Notes: generated by a model not told the origin, from the letters alone. A DNA stretch of 64,000 nucleotides from Blasia pusilla (GCA_050084515.1 CM114274.1:4340001-4404000), one strand, 5' to 3'; counted from the first letter of the stretch, positions 1-12,865 are shown. Numbers and translations: made by a program.

Positions 1-3000
1 AATATTGGCAGGGTATATGAATGTTTCTGCGTCCTCTGAAAGTACCTGGAAATGATCGGACGTCCCTGCCGTAGGAGCACCTCTATTTTCCAAGTCTGGT
101 GAAAAGGTTTGCCCCGTGACAACTCTGTGGGATTGTGTTGAATCTGTCTGGTAGTCTGTAGCCTCTGAGTCTACCATCCTTTTTCTACTCCCACTCCCCC
201 AGGAGCTGATTTATTGTTCATTTAGAAGAGGTGGACAAAGCACCTGTGATTCAGCTACGATTTTCGTGTAGAGATGTCTTCTTTGTGGATGTGGACAAAT
301 CTTGGAGGTTTTCTTGTAGAAGCTGAGTTCAGCGTTACTTGGATAATATGCAATTTTTAGAACATGAAGACCGAAGAGGTGTGGGTCTTTAACACCTCCG
401 AGAACATTTAAAAGTAGACTTTCTCATTTGAAAGTGAGATACATGTCAATAGATCTGTGCTTGTTTGTTTTCAAGATATGTAATGAAGATCTGTGCGAGG
501 GCTCTGCAAAGATCTAGAATGAAAGATGAATTGAATATATTTTTCCCACACGGGGCTCTTATAGGTGTGCCATCACGACACACCAGAAAGAGCCCCACAT
601 GAGATAATCATCAATTAAGCTAAGAACCTCAGTAATTTTTCATAAGGCCCCCATATGATTTTCACTACACGATCGAAGGAGACGAATGTTAAGATTAGGT
701 CTGGTTTCCAACCAACGGATAGATAGAAGTTACTTACTTTCTCGATCTTTCATCCGTGACATGAGGAGGGAGGAGTATGTAGTATGTCCATATTTGTGTC
801 CCTTTAAACCTAGCGGTAGTAAAGAGATGCAGTAGTACTAGCCATGTCTCACCGAGAAAGGAGGACATCATATGTTCATAGTTGTGTCTCTCCAAGCCTC
901 GTGGTAGCGAAGAGATGTATCTGGCAGCAACTTCATCAAAATGAGATCACGGCAGCAACTTCATCAAAATGTGATCACGAAGTCTCCCTTCGACGGAACG
1001 GACGCGAAACGAATCGTATCTCTTAAAATGATTATTATGGAACAGTTGATATCGATGCACGAATTTTAGAACTTTGAAAATCATTGTAGGTCTCTTGAAT
1101 ACTAGAGTCGGCCATGAAATCTTAAATACTATATAGGACAACCACAGTTCGTCACAAACTCTTTATGTCACTAAGACCATTTGTAATTTTTTGAGAGGGA
1201 TAACACCTCTGAGGTTGACACGTGATGCCAACCATGTCCTCTCCACCTGTACATCCAATGTGTGAATGAATACAAGTGGTTCGTTTCGTAGAAGGATTTC
1301 TTACTACTATTCTCCGAATTTCGAGCAAAGTGAAACTCGTCTCCGAAGAATAAATAAAAGCTTTCTATAACGAATTTGCGATCTCTCCTCCAAACGACAC
1401 GTAGTTACGATTCGACGTGTTCCTCTCGGAGGGTCAAAGCACCTTGCAGAAACTAATCTTAAACGAAAAACATTAGTGGGAACAACGATGATAAACAGAC
1501 TTCCGAGCAGCTTGAGGAAAAATGTGAAAAGATTCTAGGTAAATTGCCGTATGTGTAACAGACAGATATTACGAGCAAAACCACTCGCGAGGCCCAAGAG
1601 TCCAAAAGTGACTGCTTGGACTTTGGTGGGGTAGCAATTCAAGAAGGAAAACCATTCTGTTATTTTTGGCCATCATTCCAAAGTCCTCTTTGTCGCGAGT
1701 TCTTCCCTTTTGGTCCTCGCAAGCAAAGCAAGGAAAAGACTCGCTTTATGTCACACCACAGCAAGACATCAGTTTGGACGGAACACTGGTCTGAACCGTC
1801 AAATCCTCCGAGGAGCTAAAACGAGACGTTGTTCTATATTTGTGTCACAGCTGCACAAGGCGTCGGTTTTAAGTCCTGGTCTGTCTGTATGTATGTCCAT
1901 CCAATTTTAGGCAGCAAACCAAGGACATTGGTTTTGCGACAGTGTCTATCCGTCCTATGGTAACATGAGTTCAGTTGACAAAAAGATGTAGTTTTTTTAA
2001 ACATGTCTTAGAATCCATTCTATCACTACTTTACTGCGCGTTTGATGGGATGAAAGCTTTATATTGGTTTAAATATTCAAACTGGGCTTTTAGTGTCTAT
2101 GTGATATCCTTCTTTGCACACAAATCCACGTTCTTTTCACACAAATTCATGAAAGGGGGTTTCCCCTTTTCGATGCCTCTTGCGGAGAAAATAGAAAGCG
2201 TGAATAAAAGGATGACGGGAACCATCGGAAGTCCACAAAAGGGATTCAAAGAGTCCCTACTGACCTAGAAAAATAAAAAGAGATACCACCTTGCCGACCA
2301 AACTTACCAACAACGGAGATAATATTAGTTGCGCATAAAAATACATGACTATCACCAAGAGGGCCTCTAGTGATGGCGTCCCCCATAGCTTGAGCCCGAC
2401 ATAAAATCCCATTAGGTTGGGCGCATTACAAAGCTATGGAGACTCTTTGCTTATAAGAAAGAATCGCAGTAACTAAGGATGACCCATTTCTTGACTAGAG
2501 ATGATGAATGCAATCCGTAACGAACGAGTCAAACCTCTCCCCCATAACTCCATACATCTCTATGGCTAGGAGAATGAATCGATGTTCATCATGCAGTCGA
2601 CTGTAGAGATGGTTCTTCTTCTCCACCTTCGCCACTCCCATGTAGGATTCGTCACTACAACATTCGCCTCCACCACCTCCGATTCGCGTGTCATATAAAG
2701 ATCAACACGAATATTTTAGCTTAGATTTGGTTGGATATTTGTGCCACTTTTTGTACTCTTAATAGGACCCAATTCTCCAAACCGTTTGAGGGCTTCTCCC
2801 ATCAATTTTTATTGAGGGATTTTATTTCCTTAATTTGATCTTTATCTTCCATTTTATAAACCTTGAAAGAAACCCAATCACCTTATGCTATTTCAATGCT
2901 TCTCCTTCCTCAAATACTCCATCCACAAGGCATTCTTGCTTCAAAAGTATTAATGTAGATAGTTTTTGCAAGAAGATGTTAGAAGGCTAGGTTTTTTGCT

Positions 3001-3173
3001 CATATGATTCATAGAGAAGTTATAAGAAGAGGTTTTTGATATAGAGTCTCATCCCCTATTCCTACTTGCTAGGTCTGCAAAAAAAATTCCACCTTCAACC
3101 TTGGCAGTGAAGGTTTGGGTTGGGTCTCCAACACCCCACTAGTTGCGTGTTTCACTAGGTTGAGTTAGTGTCG
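1..3173. other. AT-rich intergenic DNA, no gene seen
   Basis: I see no convincing gene. Open frames are short (at most 97 codons) and match no family I know. The only internal structure is a local duplication around 770-978. Two diverged units of about 100 bp share the blocks TGTGTC, CGGTAGTAAAGAGATG and GTGGTAGCGAAGAGATG, and the second unit runs into a 28-bp direct repeat. The stretch is probably decayed repeat DNA. Confidence 0.6.
923..978. repeat. two-unit 28-bp direct tandem repeat
   Basis: The unit begins GGCAGCAACTTCATCAAAAT and is repeated at once with a single difference (GAGATCAC versus GTGATCAC). It lies in non-coding DNA and looks like a simple replication-slippage duplication. 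Confidence 0.85.
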
Positions 3174-3420
3174 TGAGCCTACTCCTCTTGAACGTCAATC
3201 TCTAGTATTGCGAAAGCGTATATAGAGTTGATCACGCTCTCTTACTAATTTGCACCCAAACACACTCATATTAGCCACTATTTGGGTCAACCAACCACAC
3301 ATATATAGAGGGAAAAGAAGTTACAAGCTCTTGAGCATTAAGTCTCTCCAAGTGCACATTTTTCCTAGAGGGAAGCTCGTCACTTTAAACTATATCCCCA
3401 TTTCACTCACCCAAGTCCGA
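3174..3420 (+). repeat. fragment of dispersed repeat family R1
   Basis: The block starting TGAGCCTACTCCTCTTGAAC, followed by GCACCCAAACACACTCA and a GGGTCAACCAACC-like tail, also occurs at 45604 and 60501. In those copies the repeat is about 1 kb long. Here only roughly the first 250 bp are recognisable before similarity fades. The family has no coding capacity that I can see. It could be an LTR or a non-autonomous element, but no matching target duplication was found at its ends. Confidence 0.6.
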
Positions 3421-5200
3421 GCATGGCTTATATTCTTCAAGGTGAATCCTCAATGGTCTTCTAGCTCACAACCAAACACAAACATGATCAAGTGTTAATC
3501 CTTTAAGTGAGCGTGTATGAGGGAGAATGTTCCCCTCTTATATACTCTTATATACATAGGGTTCTCTAGGTAGCCTCCTCTTCCCAAGTATATGTTGTAG
3601 GCCCTCATTTGTGGTCCTCAATCCAAAGATGGATCATGACTCCAAACTAGACTTCCAATTCCTAATGTTTGGCTAGTTTAGACCAAAAGTTATTTCTGTC
3701 TCTTTGGTTGATCTAAGGGTTGGTAGCCCTTCTTAACCCTTCCTTGCCTTGGTGAATCACTTTGCCCATATTTTTTGAGATGCATTGGATTTGTCTCATG
3801 ACTTACATAAGGCTCTCTCAACTAGTCCAGTATCCTCTAATTCGGATCGCTTAAAGTCCACATTAGTTTCCCACTATCACGACTAGATAGTCTAGATCTC
3901 GCTTTTGTGCCTCACACCAACGTCAATATTTATTTAGTTACCATCATGATTCACATCTTCCACGCGCATTTAAGACATAGATATTCATGAGGACTTTTTT
4001 CATCTATTTCTACCTCAACCATCCATTGTAGATATGGAAAAAAAGCATCCCTCCACTCTTAGCCAAATATCCCTTCACCTACGAAAATAATTTCCTTGTG
4101 TGTGAGGGCTACTAAAAGTCTTCTCCTAAAATTTTTGTTACTTAAATACTGGTATATGGCCCGCTACACGAGTGAAAAAAATGGTCCAATTATTTAATTA
4201 ATAGTACCTTTGTACATATGGAAGGTTTAAAAAAGCCTACGTGTATGTTCCTCCTCGCGGAATGTGCCTAGAGGAGGAGGATTCCCCATACCCGGTCCTC
4301 TTTTAATAACATAGATTTAATTCAGAAAAGACGTTTTCCATCCATTCCCTTTCAAATCCTATCCATTTCAAAAAAGTAAATTCCAATCGATAAATTTCTT
4401 TTCGGACTATAACGTCCATGCGAAGGGAAAGTTTGAGTAGTTTATTCAAACGGGTAAGAACTCTTGGACAGAAATCACGGCAAACAAATAACCCCTATCC
4501 ATCTGTATCGGGGTATCTAAGAAGACCCTACCAGGATTATGTATAAATTTAATTTCCTACATGAAATTTTCAAGTCTAAAATTATCGTGCAATCAGTTAT
4601 AGTGAGGCCTTAATTACTTAGATGTTAGCTTTGTCACACATGTCCACACGACACACTACCTGCTTAGCTTTCCATGAATACAAGCATGCACCGCTTCGAG
4701 AAGGATAATTAAGTTTCAAGAAGGACAATTAATTTTGACAGAGGATGTCATAAAGATTCTCATTGTTTGCATGGAGGGCTGACCAAAAAGTGTTCTTTGT
4801 GATTGTAATGTAAAGGTCGTTGGTTGGGAGATTTTGGAGATTTTTGAGGTTGATCGTTTTCAGGACAAAAAGTGATATTTGTATTAAATTCCAAAATAAC
4901 CAGAAGTGATGATAACGGACTCTCGTGAACTACCGTGTGGGGGAAAAACCCTACAAGTCACAAGTAGTAAGTAAAATAAAATGTGCTGCTTTGGCACTGA
5001 AAAAATTAGCCTTGTGGAGTGGGCATAGTTTAGTGCTTCGGATCAATTGAAACATGAACTTCGTTGGTGGTAGTTTTTTTAGGAATGTAAGTGCTCTGAT
5101 AAGGATACTTAGGTGTAAAACCCCCTAACAAAACCTTGCTGTTTTATTTCCTTAAAAAAAGGTCGGTTTCCATGTAATATTGGCAGTTTTGGTAAGTAAG
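3421..5200. other. AT-rich intergenic DNA, nothing recognised
   Basis: No open frame above about 80 codons, no RNA gene and no ordered repeat were seen. The text is low-complexity, AT-rich and has many short homopolymers. Confidence 0.5.
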
Positions 5201-8200
5201 ATCATTTCAATGGAATGCCAGCCCCGCTCCCTGGAGCATGACGACTGAAATTAAACGACACTTAATCAGACGACGAACTGATTAGCATGAAACTCGAGTT
5301 TAAACTTAAAAGCGACACCGTAAAACCGCTCTAGCGAGAACGGGTCCACGTCCCAGTTGGAGGAGAACTACAGAAGTAGACGGTCCTTCCTCGGGCTCGC
5401 TCATAATCAGTCACGGGCTCACCGAGGACAGCGGACGGCAAAATCTGATCCACGTCCATTCCTCTACAGATAAAGATGATCACAGTTTCACCGCATGAGG
5501 ATTGCATGTGCGTCTGTGGGCCCGCGTTTCTCCACCTTGCGGCACCTGCCTCTTTGGGATGGCCGACGAGCGCCGCCCAGTTGCTTCTATCCTCATAACA
5601 ACTTCTTGTACATCCGTGCAACGTCAAAGGACAAAGAGCGTCGGGTGGATCCCACCTATACTCCTAGTCTCCTAGACTGGGAGACGGTAAGAAGATTACT
5701 GCAGGCATACCGGACTCTGCAGTGTAGTGACTGTAGTCGTTGTCGTTTGACCCTTCTCCATGCCCCCTCTTTTGTATCGTGATGGGTTTCCCATCCCTTT
5801 TTCTACATATATATATTTTATATTTGGACAGGCAGTGGTAACTTACATTGCATCCATCGCTTAAGAGATGTCAGCGTGCTTCACGGCATGCCAGTTTCCG
5901 CGGCAACACTAGATTCCGGGACAACAAAAAGACCATCCTCGATCGCGACGCGTGTCTTTATGTCTCGACATTAGAACGATGGTTTCAGTCGTGGTGGAAG
6001 GAGCAATACGGTTCCATTGATCGATTGATAAACTGTGTGGAAACGCTCGAAATGGATGGGCCGACTGGTTCCTCCACGGAACTAAATTCAAGACGGAGAT
6101 TCGTGGATGGAAACTGGACGTAAGGGACTGAGAAAGTGAAGGATGCGAAGTTTATGTAGGAAGCGCGGCAGCGAGACTTTGGACTTCGCCAAATCATCGT
6201 CAGGACAAGGGAGTAGGGCAAGGGAGCCGTGTAGACGGATCACACCTGTCCAATTTATGCCGAAAAATGCGCTGCTGAAACTTCTTTCGTTCGCTTCTCG
6301 GTACTACGCGAAGCCGTGTCGAGTTTTCCAAGCTCGCGCGACCGAGAGTCGACAGGTGTATGTTCCGAAGTTTCGCGCCAAATGTTTCAAACAGACTGTG
6401 AACAGCTGAGCGATTTAAAATCTGAGAATCTCATGCAAAATTTCAAAACCCTCTCGCGACAACTCTCAGGCGAAGTTTGTATATTGTCCTCAGTTGACGT
6501 TTCAAACTCACCCCTAGAGTAGACCTTAACTTTGGCGGAAAGATTCTCCCAACTTCAAAAAAAACATTTAGCTACGTTCCCTCTCCCCCTTTCCGCATGT
6601 CCTCCCCTCTTCGATCTTGCGGCGATGACTCTCAGTTCAAGAGCATCTAGCCCCTGATTACGACTGCAGTGGAGTTCTTCATGCGGGAACGCGTGAAGAA
6701 CTCCACTGACTCGTCGGGGTCCGGTTGATCAAACCGCCCTGTATACCGTCTGCGAGTAGAGTCGCGGAGAAGTGTCAGCCTCTGAGACACGCGGTAAAAT
6801 TGATAAATCACGGCGATGTGCCGTGACAGAGTCATCGGTACGATCCATGAGCTCCACGAGCGGAGGAAAGCTCTCAACAAACTCCGTCGGGTTGGAGTGG
6901 CGCACCCGCCTCCAGGTAACGAGGGCCGACGAAACAGTGACGGGAAGGAGGCGGGTAGGAGCCGTAGAGCCTCGGTTCACTGGTAAATCTGCTCCGAAAG
7001 GGAAATGTGACAGATAGAGCTCGTGTTCCCTTCCCATCGACTTAATGCTGTCACCATCCGAAACCCTGGACGGTCAACCCTGCTTTTCTCTAGAGGCGAC
7101 ATTGGCAACAGTCTGTTCTATTTTCATGACTCTGAAGTCAACTTCGTGTATTTCTTTGATTCGAGCTAGGGAAGATACGATCCAGACGAATGAACCGTCT
7201 ACAAGTCATGATGTCCGCCTATCTCCTAAGCTACAATAGTAGTATCTGTATACCTACATGTGTGAACGTTGACTGAGCTCTTCCTCCCATCTGGCGCGGC
7301 TTCTATTGTATGAAAGTGGTACTATAGCTAGCTAGCATCCGTCCGGAATTCCAGATTGGTGAGTCTTATGTGAGGCTTAAGAGAAGTAAATACAATTTCG
7401 CTACCGGGAGAAGAAAGTCACCACACACACAACGAACTAGCTAATGGGAATATGGGATACGCATCGAAAAATACGGACGGGAGGATTCTTATGTGTATTC
7501 CCGGGAAGAGTATCACTTGTTTCATGTCATGTACAAGTGATGTGCCAGAGAGTTTCGAAGAGGATGGAAAGGGCCGTCCTCGGCGATCTCGCGAAACCTG
7601 CAACGTAATGACAGTAGAAGATCAATTATGTGTTTTGTCTACTGAGCGGGTCGGGCATATCCTGCAGGAGCAAAAAGCTGAGGTTAGAAATTAGAGTTGC
7701 GGGCCTTCAGAGCCCGATTTGTTCTTGTTGTCCGCTTCTGTCTGCTCATCATCATGATCAGGTGTGGGCCACCGTTTCGCTCCATCGGGCGCATCCGCTC
7801 TTCGACACCCGAGGTAAGGAGGTGTTCTTACGCCCGAGCATGACGTCCCAGGGATGACGATGCGAACAGCGTTTTGGTGGTCCAGTGACGCGCCTCCCTG
7901 ATAACAGGAGATGTTAGCGAATTGGGATTCAGACCGTACACTTGGTGCAGACCGTGGTGAGGACAGGAGAGAACAAAAATCCGCGTCCAGCGTGATAAGA
8001 TCACGCAGCGGCATCCGAAGAAGCCGTGAGGAAACTGCAACCCAATAAGGAACGTCACGGCTGATTACAAATCCGAGCAGTCAAGGAGCTGTATCGCAAT
8101 ACGTACGCTATAGGCGGTCTCGTAGGTGAACGCTGTAAATTGCAACCGAATGACAGAAACAAGTGAATCGGTGTCCATGACACCCGGGCAGGACTCGTTT

Positions 8201-8980
8201 TTTCTATGATTGATTGATAATCACTGAAGCATAGTCCAATCGGAGGGAGTCTGTGTCTTTGTGACGCCAGTGTTTCTCTTCACCCTAGTTTCGGACAAGG
8301 TCCATGGAACCCCAGAGTCCACAGCTATCCCCACTGCCACGGTTCGCGCCACAGGTCGACAAAATAACCAGTTTGCTGCCATGAGCATCGTTTTCCCATA
8401 GCATACTACTCGCAGGGCTCCTCCGCCATAGCCACTCAAGACGATCGATCCCAACCCAATCAACAAATATGTTGATGTGCATGCTCAACTCGAGCTCACG
8501 GTGCTCTCTTTTTTCTTTTCGAATTTACGCTGCCTCCTTGTGGCGCCATCCATCCCATCCCCTCTTTCATGATGCGTCTGACCATCTGGCAATGAGTGGA
8601 CGGTTCCCTCCTGGACTCCCAGTAGGGAGGTAGCATGGTACCCACCGCTTTATCCGGTCATTTACCATTCGGCATTAGTCGAGATTTCACTCCGGGTCAA
8701 ATGTGAGCTTTGACTCCCACTTTGTCATTAACGGGGCCCTGCAAATGTATGTTTCACGTTCTGCTGAATCTGATCGCGTCCCGTTTAGCTTTTCAGTCTT
8801 TGTCAAAACTCCCCCTTTCTTTTCTCTTATTCTTTCGAAATGACTGGAGGCAATAAATACTATGTCGCTAAGCGTAGTGTTAACACCGCCGCGGAAGAAT
8901 TGGGCCACTGTTTCTTGAAATCGGTGTACTTTGCTCTCGGAAAGGTATCCATATAAGAACGCCGACAATGGGATAAAGCG
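5200..8980. other. base-balanced segment without recognised gene
   Basis: The base composition is visibly more balanced than in the flanks, and none of the repeat families of this window occurs here. Many overlapping open frames of 60-107 codons exist on both strands, as expected by chance at this composition. None shows a domain, so I call no gene. A 42-nt hairpin lies at 6667-6708. Exons of an intron-rich gene with no recognisable motif cannot be excluded. Confidence 0.5.
6667..6708. repeat. near-perfect 19-bp hairpin with GGAA loop
   Basis: The left arm is CAGTGGAGTTCTTCATGCG and the right arm is CGCGTGAAGAACTCCACTG. They pair over 19 positions with one T-G wobble and leave a four-base GGAA loop, which has the GNRA tetraloop pattern. 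The outer 15 bp on each side are perfect. It could be a small structured RNA or a DNA cruciform. It is too short for a typical plant miRNA precursor. Confidence 0.8.
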
Positions 8981-9324
8981 TGGATCGTCTTGTATCTAAA
9001 GTGACATCGAGTTCAGATCGTACAGCGTCAAAACTAATTGTCCGTACGTTTTTTTATTTCTTAAAACTTATCCATAAATCAAGCCTATTTCATATACTTA
9101 TTTATTTATATAGTAAGGAAAATAGAATTAGTGTGGCGGTCCCAAAAGTGGGGTTTATTAAAGAAATAATAATAATAATAATAAATTTTAATTATAAAAA
9201 ATAAATTATATAAGCGCACATGGATAGGAAAGACATCCACAATATACAAAAACAGAAGGGTATTAGGCACCGGAGAATATAATAGTATTCAATACAAACG
9301 TGACTACACTATATTATATGTTAT

Positions 9325-9831
9325 ATGCTGAGAAAGAGGCACTATATTATATGTCCCATGTGGGACTCCGTTATTCGTGTTGATCTTTATATGACGCGAG
9401 TGGTTGAGGTGGTGGTGGCAGATGTTGTAGTGACGGATCGTACGCGAGAGGCTATGCGAGCCCAAGTGGTGGCACAAGGAAGATTGCTACAAGGAGCGGC
9501 AGCGAAGAAGATCCATATTTATAGTCGACTCCACCATGGCCATTGATTTGTTCCCTTAGCCATAGAGATATACGGGGATATGGGGGAGAGGTTTGACTCT
9601 TTCCTTAAAGACTGCGCTCATCATCTTCATTCAAGAAATAGGTTGTCCTTGGCTGCTATTATTTATTGTAGGCAACGGATCTCCGTAGCTTTGCAGCGTG
9701 CCCAGGCTAATGGGCTTTTGCGGCGGGCTCAAGCCGTGGGAAACGTCGGCACTAGAGGCCCACTTAGTAGTAGTCATAATTCTCTAGCAGTTATTGATAT
9801 TGTCTCTGGTGTTGGTGAGTTTAGCGGATAG
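9325..9831 (+). pseudogene. non-LTR retrotransposon C-terminal endonuclease-like domain (broken copy)
   Basis: This is a 5'-truncated fragment of the RT family found at 12966-20499 and 24990-26016. It encodes the domain after the zinc knuckle: RVDLYMTR, then twelve residues from the first Asp to a second Asp (VVVADVVVTD), then AAAKKIHIYSR, PLAIEIYG and the helical tail QRAQANGLLRRAQ. The R-V-D-X12-D spacing resembles the PD-X12-14-D signature of restriction-like endonucleases in R2/NeSL-type elements. One in-frame TGA at 9544-9546 replaces a CGA (Arg) kept in the 25.7-kb copy, as expected from CpG decay. The frame otherwise stays open to 9831. The retrotransposon origin is firm. The endonuclease assignment is inferred. 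Confidence 0.75.
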
Positions 9832-9960
9832 GGAGGAATGCATCTTCTTCTTTTTCAGAGCCGATTGTGGCCTTTAGATACTTGACTCTTTGAGTTCCCC
9901 TCTTTTTTTTTTCTGACGGGTTTTCCATCAAGCATATTTATTTAGGTTCATCATTTTACA
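9832..9960 (+). repeat. conserved 3' UTR of the non-LTR element
   Basis: Shared blocks are AATGC.TCTTCTT, GATTGTGGCC, TTGACTCTTTGAGT, CTGACGGGTTTTCCATCA and TTTATTTAGGTTCAT. The same order occurs after the other copies, at 29280-29406 and at 43634-43750. It follows the stop codon directly. The A-rich stretch after 9960 may be the remnant of the 3' tail. Confidence 0.75.
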
Positions 9961-10019
9961 AAGGAGAAGAAAAGAAAAGAGACCCATAATGTTAAAAATT
10001 CTAAAAAATTGTAAAGGGT

Positions 10020-10190
10020 GTTATTGTTAACATCCAATTTTGTGCCCGTAGGAATCCGAGAGTATAATAGTCTTCTATATAAATCGGGGAGACACTACGT
10101 AGGCATGAGAGAGTAAAGTAGTCTTGAATATAATTGGAGAGTATAGTAGTCTTCAGTATAAACATAATGGCATTGTAGCCTTAATGATTA
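10020..10190. repeat. decayed short direct repeats (GAGTATAATAGTCTTC motif)
   Basis: The motif GAGAGTATAATAGTCTTC with an ATATAAA tail recurs three times here with drift, and once more left of the RT fragment (about 9270-9300). The retrotransposon fragment therefore sits inside an older repeat array. Confidence 0.5.
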
Positions 10191-10650
10191 CATCCTTTGA
10201 GGGCCATTCGGGTTGAGCATTTTTCCGAACGACGTAATTGGTTATCAACTTAAATTCTATAACATACAAAGATAAACAATACAATCGGGTACTAAACAAC
10301 TAAACAAACACTCTATCATTACACCCAAGGGAGTATTCAAGGGAGGATTATATACACCAAGTCTAACTACGGCACCGCCGGCATTACAAAGACACTTCGA
10401 TACGAACCCGCGTAGGGGAAAGCCTAAGCCTAGATATTTTTCATCCAATGATATGGATCCATTTCACTTGAAGGATTTTTTGGAGCATTTTGGAATTTTT
10501 GGTGGGATTGCACAAAATATGGTGTTCTACATGCACCTCTAAAGGAACTGCAAATTAAGGACGTGAAGCTCGGGCCATAATAAATATGATTCATTAACGA
10601 TTTTGATCTACGTTACTAATAGAATATTATATTTGAATTTTCAACATCTT

Positions 10651-10990
10651 CACAACGTAAGACGCTAGTTGTATGTCCATGCGACTTTCTTTCTTTTTTA
10701 TCATAATAATTGATGTTTCTCTTTATTATATTATTTTTTAAAGTTATTTTTTGCCTCTTCTTTTTAAAGATTTCTCTTATTGATATTAAATTTTTAGTTT
10801 TTGTAAAGAAACTAATTTAATATCAATTGATCACAACGTAAGACGCTAGTTGTATGTCCATGCGACCTTTTTTTCTCATCACAATCATTGATGTTTCTTT
10901 TACTTGTTTTATTTTTTAAGGTCTTGTTTTTACTTTTTCTTTTTAAAGATTTCTCTTATTGATATTGGATTTTTATCTTTTGTAAGGAAA
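10651..10990. repeat. tandem duplication, period about 181 bp
   Basis: The block CACAACGTAAGACGCTAGTT occurs at 10651 and again at 10832, followed in both units by GTATGTCCATGCGAC, ATTGATGTTTCT, TTTTTAAAGATTTCTCTTAT and TGATATT. The two units differ by scattered substitutions and short indels. The DNA is AT-rich and non-coding. Confidence 0.8.
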
Positions 10991-11599
10991 AATTTTACTC
11001 ATATTTTTGAATAATCAACATGTGTTTTTAAATTTTTTTGATTTTTTTAGTACAAGAATATATCTATTTTCCAACAATAACATAAATTATTATGAAAAAG
11101 TTTTAATTCCTTCCTTTAGTCACTCCTCTTTTTCAAATTCCAAGCTAGTATGTGCCTTCCCCCCTTTTTCTCCTCATTTGAAAAAACCCCCCATTCCCAT
11201 ATCCATGTTTTTAAGGGGGGTGGCGAAAAAGAAGTCTTTCTCATACCACTATTCTTCCCATATCTTTGTTATGGAAAAAATAACTAAAAGGTATTCACGA
11301 CTTCACATTATTATGATCCTTCACATCTCCTTATTTATAATCAAGGAAAGCTCTCCTCTCTTCTCTCTTAAACTCCTTCCCAATCACTTACATATAAAAT
11401 AATTATGAAACTCAAGTATTCACTATTTTACCTTTTTGTTATGTATTCACGCCATAAAAATAGATGTCATAGTAAGTTTGATTTCTCTTTTAAGATTTAT
11501 TTAAAAACCTTGGGCCTCATAATACCACAAGTGTTGTATTGTGGACCTTTTGTGGTGGCAGAAGGACTTACAACTAAGGTGGACATAGATATTTGGATA
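10991..11599. other. AT-rich, pyrimidine-rich DNA without recognised gene
   Basis: A 131-codon frame at 11007-11402 consists mostly of Phe, Ser, Lys and Ile, as expected from T-rich DNA, and has no domain. I do not call it a gene. Confidence 0.5.
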
Positions 11600-11789
11600 T
11601 CTACATTATTATTGGAGAGTGTCCCTTTGTTTTGCAAATCTCTCTCCTCTAACACTTGGCACTTTTAGCCAGTAGGATTACTTGTCTTTTGATCCAATAA
11701 GATCGTTTGAAATGGCATTTTATAATTTCAAGAGTTCATTACATTATGAGATGTAATTTAAGCCCGTGCATAGCATTGGCCTACATTAG
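11600..11789 (+). mobile_element. short Helitron-like element
   Basis: The 5' end TCTACATTATTATTGGAGAG matches the element at 34630 (TCTATATTATTATTGGAGAG) and begins with the TC expected of Helitrons. Its next block, TTTGCAAA, is also shared. The 3' part has GCCCGTGCATAGCATTGGCC and ends TTAG, a drifted form of the CTRR end. It lies between A (11599) and T (11790), the usual Helitron target. At 190 bp it is non-autonomous. Confidence 0.65.
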
Positions 11790-12197
11790 TTAATATGGAA
11801 AGAGATGTATTTAAAATTATTAAATACTCTTAAAGATTCGACACTTGTATATCCTCTTTCCTTCGTAGCATAGATTAGTAAGATTGCTCTAATTCCCTCT
11901 ATTTTCATTACACTAGATCAAAATTACTAGACTATTTTGTAAGGATTATCTTATATATATATTTGAAGCTATAAGTGTATTAAGTAGCAATGATCATAGG
12001 TGCCATGAATCATTGAGATGAATTTCAAATGATCTCATTGAATTTAAGGAAAACAAACTTGTAACTAAGGACAAAACAGGATATTGCGATTGAAAGCCAT
12101 GGAGAAATTAAAATTTTAAGAAGAAATAAATTTGAAAACCTTTAAAGTGTGGTTTTTATCCTATAATATTAAAAACTAGTAAAACTAGTAAGGACCT

Positions 12198-12229
12198 ATA
12201 AGGGATCGTGCGATGCAGGGATCCCTTAT
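12198..12229. repeat. 10-bp inverted repeat
   Basis: ATAAGGGATC and GATCCCTTAT pair perfectly around a 12-nt spacer in AT-rich DNA. No function is apparent. Confidence 0.6.
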
Positions 12230-12537
12230 TTATAGCTCATATTTAAATGTAACTCTCCTTACCAATTTTTATACAACCCCTTAAAATGATTTAGTGACAC
12301 ATGTCATATAAAGGAGTAGCGAAAAAAAATGGCATCCTCCAAATAATATACAAATTTCATATCATATGAATTTAATTTCCGAAAAGAAGTTACCCACGTT
12401 ACTAAGAAAAATGAAATTTTGTATAATATTTTTTGATTTAAAATTTTATGCATTATGAAAATCTTCGGATGAGTATGCCGAAAAAGGGAGAGAAAATCCA
12501 AGACGGAAACAAAACCCATGGATCGGAATGACCGAAC

Positions 12538-12865
12538 CATGGTTGGACAAAAATGGACAAGTCCCTCCTTAGGACGGACAAATCTTGACATGTCCACCGA
12601 CATGGGTTCCAAGAGATCGGACCCATACTTTAATTTAGTCCATGATGGAAGGCAATTAAGGCAAGGATGAGAGGAGTAATGAGGGAGGAGGGAGTGGAGG
12701 TGGAGGGAAGAAGAAATGGAGAAGTATGGAACACAAAGGCAAGTAAGGGGAATGAGAAAGAAAGGAAAGGTGGAGCCTATACGGACAAGTCCTTCCATAA
12801 GACGGACATAAGTCTACAAACATGGACATGTCCACAGACGCAGACTTTGTCCACATGCAACCTTG
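12538..12865 (+). mobile_element. hAT-like miniature element, copy 1
   Basis: The 328-bp element begins CATGGTTGGACAAAA and ends CCACATGCAACCTTG, giving a short imperfect terminal inverted repeat (CAWGGTTGCA). It is flanked by the 8-bp direct repeats GACCGAAC (12530-12537) and AACCGAAC (12866-12873), which differ at one base. Many short GGACAAGTCC and GGACATG motifs lie near both ends, as is common in hAT elements. The open frames inside it are by-products of its pyrimidine-rich strand. It encodes no transposase. Confidence 0.8.

Noticed and set aside
7691-8014. 107-codon minus-strand frame
   Set aside because: It overlaps other frames of similar length on both strands and has no recognisable motif.
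11007-11402. 131-codon frame as a gene
   Set aside because: It is dominated by Phe, Ser, Lys and Ile from T-rich DNA, with no motif.
12304-12798. 164-codon minus-strand frame with hydrophobic stretches
   Set aside because: Most of it lies inside miniature element copy 1. Similar Ser/Leu/Pro-rich frames recur in the other copies only because of the pyrimidine-rich strand.
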